Source: Chrysiogenales bacterium (GTDB taxonomy: Bacteria; Acidobacteriota; Aminicenantia; UBA2199). From it: a DNA stretch of 5,831 bases. The stretch spans positions 1 through 5,831 of the forward strand of contig SPCN01000154.1 in NCBI GenBank assembly GCA_004525465.1. The letters are read 5' to 3'. Made by a program: the position numbers and the translations under genes. The notes under the pieces are model-generated. The model was not told the origin of the DNA. It did no database searches and worked only from the letters and a program-made list of their open reading frames with translations. This document shows, piece after piece, positions 4,184 to 5,831 of the stretch (position 1 is its first letter; each line of letters opens with the position of its first letter).

Positions 4184-5831
4184 ATGAAAGAAAAATTCGT
4201 TTATTTTTTTTCCAGGAAATTGAGCGAAGGCAGCAAGGAGATGAAGAACCTCCTGGGTGGCAAGGGCTCGGGACTGGCTGAAATGGCCAGCATCGGCCTG
4301 CCGGTCCCGGCCGGTTTTACCATCACCACCAAAGTCTGCGAACTGTTTTATAAAAACAACCGTCAATATCCTGCCGGTTTGGCAAAGGAAGTCGATGAGA
4401 ACATGCGCAAACTTGAAAAGGAAGTGGGGAAAAAATTCGGCGACGCCGACGATCCCCTGCTGGTTTCTGTGCGCTCGGGAGCATCACTCTCCATGCCCGG
4501 CATGATGGAAACCATTCTCAATCTCGGCCTGAATGACCGTTCGCTGAACGGCCTGGCCAAGAAAACAGGTAACCGCCGCTTCGCTTTGGACGCCTACCGC
4601 CGCTTCATCATGATGTACGGTTCCACGGCCAAGGGCATTGACCGCGAAGAGTTCAACCAAGCTTTTGAAACCCTGAAGAACCAGCTGAGCAGAAAGCGCT
4701 TGAACCTGGCTGCCCACATCAAGGTCAACGATACCGATGTGAGTGAGGGCGAACTGGAAAAGCTGGTGAGTGAATTCAAGGCCATCTATAAAAATCACAT
4801 CGGCAAGGATTTCCCCCAGGATCCCAAAGAACAGCTTTGGGGTTCAGTGGACGCTGTCTTCGGCTCCTGGATGGCTGAAAAAGCGGTCACCTACCGTCGC
4901 GTGGAAAAGATCACGGGCGTGGGGGGCACGGCCGTCAATGTCCAGCAGATGGTGTTCGGCAACATGGGGCCCAAGAGCGGCACCGGCGTCTGCTTCACCC
5001 GCGATCCCAACAGCGGCGACAACATTTTTTACGGTGATTACCTGGTCAACGCCCAGGGCGAAGACGTGGTGGCAGGTATCCGCACCCCGATCAGACTGTC
5101 GGATTTCGAAAAGGCCGACTCCAAGTCCTATAAGCAGCTGGTCGATGTGCGCCGCATCCTTGAAGGGCACTTCAAGGACATGCAGGACCTGGAATTCACC
5201 GTGGAAGAGGGACGGCTGTACATGCTGCAGTGCCGCACCGGCAAGAGGTCGCCAGGCGCCGCTTTCAAGATCGCCGTGGACATGGCCAACGAAAAATTGA
5301 TCAGCAAAGAAGAGGCCCTGCTGCGCATCAAGGACAAGGACATCGAAGGGATCTTCTACCCGATCATCGATCCCGACCAAAAAGACGAGATGAAGAAGAG
5401 TTTTCTGGTTTCGGGCATTGATGCCGTACCTGGCGCCGCTACCGGCAAGGTGGTTTTCAATGCCAAGGAAGCCGAAGCCGCTGCCGCCAAAGGCGAAAAA
5501 GTCATCCTGGTGCGCAAGGAGACCAGCCCCGAAGACGTTGGCGGCATGCATGCCGCCCAGGGCATCCTGACCGCCACCGGGGGCAAGACTTCACACGCGG
5601 CCGTGGTGGCCCGAGGTTGGGGCAAGTGCTGCATTGTCGGCTGCGAAAATCTGAACATCAACTATGAAAAAGAAGAATTGATGGTCGGCAACCTGGTGGT
5701 CAAAAAAGGTGAGGAACTTACGCTCAACGGCTCCAGCGGCCAGGTTTTCCGCGGCGCCCTGCGCCTTATCAAGCCTGAGCCCCCGGCCGCGTTCAAGACC
5801 CTGATGGGCTGGGTGGACAAGATCCGCGCCA
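4184..5831 (+). CDS. ppdK: Pyruvate, phosphate dikinase, N-terminal 549 residues (3' truncated)
   Basis: PPDK interconverts pyruvate + ATP + Pi with PEP + AMP + PPi in the cytoplasm, serving gluconeogenesis or PPi-linked glycolysis. The start KEKFVYFF and the Gly-rich LLGGKGSGLAEM (23-34) are canonical, followed by VSVRSGASLSMPGMMETILNLG (ATP-grasp domain), TRDPNSG (272-278), NAQGEDVVAGIRTP (289-302) and LQCRTGKRS (348-356). The swivelling phosphohistidine domain follows, with GGKTSHAAVVARGWGKCC and catalytic His471; Thr469 matches the site regulated by reversible phosphorylation in plant enzymes. Thr465 and Lys468 replace the more usual Arg and Met of RGGMTSH. The frame is open to base 5831; the PEP/pyruvate-binding barrel, to complete the usual 870-910 residues, should lie beyond. 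AGGAG (4173-4177) directly abuts the kinase stop and is 6 nt from the ATG, indicating co-transcription and probable translational coupling. Confidence 0.95.
   Translation, partial: MKEKFVYFFSRKLSEGSKEMKNLLGGKGSGLAEMASIGLPVPAGFTITTKVCELFYKNNRQYPAGLAKEVDENMRKLEKEVGKKFGDADDPLLVSVRSGASLSMPGMMETILNLGLNDRSLNGLAKKTGNRRFALDAYRRFIMMYGSTAKGIDREEFNQAFETLKNQLSRKRLNLAAHIKVNDTDVSEGELEKLVSEFKAIYKNHIGKDFPQDPKEQLWGSVDAVFGSWMAEKAVTYRRVEKITGVGGTAVNVQQMVFGNMGPKSGTGVCFTRDPNSGDNIFYGDYLVNAQGEDVVAGIRTPIRLSDFEKADSKSYKQLVDVRRILEGHFKDMQDLEFTVEEGRLYMLQCRTGKRSPGAAFKIAVDMANEKLISKEEALLRIKDKDIEGIFYPIIDPDQKDEMKKSFLVSGIDAVPGAATGKVVFNAKEAEAAAAKGEKVILVRKETSPEDVGGMHAAQGILTATGGKTSHAAVVARGWGKCCIVGCENLNINYEKEELMVGNLVVKKGEELTLNGSSGQVFRGALRLIKPEPPAAFKTLMGWVDKIRA

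Noticed and set aside
4844..5551. Long minus-strand open frame (235 codons) opposite ppdK
   Set aside because: It lies fully inside the well-supported PPDK coding sequence, has no recognisable motifs, and arises from the GC-rich codon pattern of the sense gene.

Overview
The window is bacterial: short intergenic gaps, Shine-Dalgarno sites and sigma70-like promoters. No marker gene fixes the lineage. Fermentative and amino-acid/acyl-CoA metabolism genes plus a repeat-rich spacer would fit an anaerobic or poorly characterised bacterium, but that is inference. The window holds five protein genes, two of them cut by the window edges, and one 675-bp intergenic region full of repeats.

Left block (1-2699). 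The C-terminal part of a crotonase-family enzyme (methylglutaconyl-CoA hydratase-like) reads rightward from the edge. It meets, tail to tail, a leftward pair: a FabK/nitronate monooxygenase-type flavoenzyme followed 31 nt later by a PLP-dependent trans-sulfuration enzyme of methionine gamma-lyase/cystathionine lyase type. The pair is probably co-transcribed. The promoter found in front of the flavoenzyme would start its mRNA on the A of its ATG, so the message may be leaderless. Methionine gamma-cleavage gives 2-oxobutyrate, which feeds acyl-CoA chemistry, so an amino-acid/acyl-CoA catabolic neighbourhood is plausible but not proven. The PLP enzyme gene is much more AT-rich than its operon partner.

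Middle block (2700-3374). Diverging promoters sit at the two ends. Between them lies a mosaic of non-coding repeats: three arrays of degenerate 7-nt units whose orientation flips across the region, a 13-bp perfect inverted repeat joining two of these arrays, several hairpins, and a 46-bp unit repeated in tandem. I see no convincing gene here.

Right block (3375-5831). A strong-looking promoter (TTGAAT, 17 nt, TATAAT) drives a small soluble histidine-kinase-like protein with an altered H-box. Eleven bases later comes pyruvate, phosphate dikinase (ppdK), cut by the right edge, with its ribosome-binding site directly on the kinase stop codon. The kinase gene ends in a lysine-coding A-run containing A_AAA_AAG in the correct phase. 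A -1 shift there opens a stop-free frame straight into the ppdK ATG. The tight pairing of an orphan kinase with PPDK, and this possible recoding site, are the most interesting points in the window.
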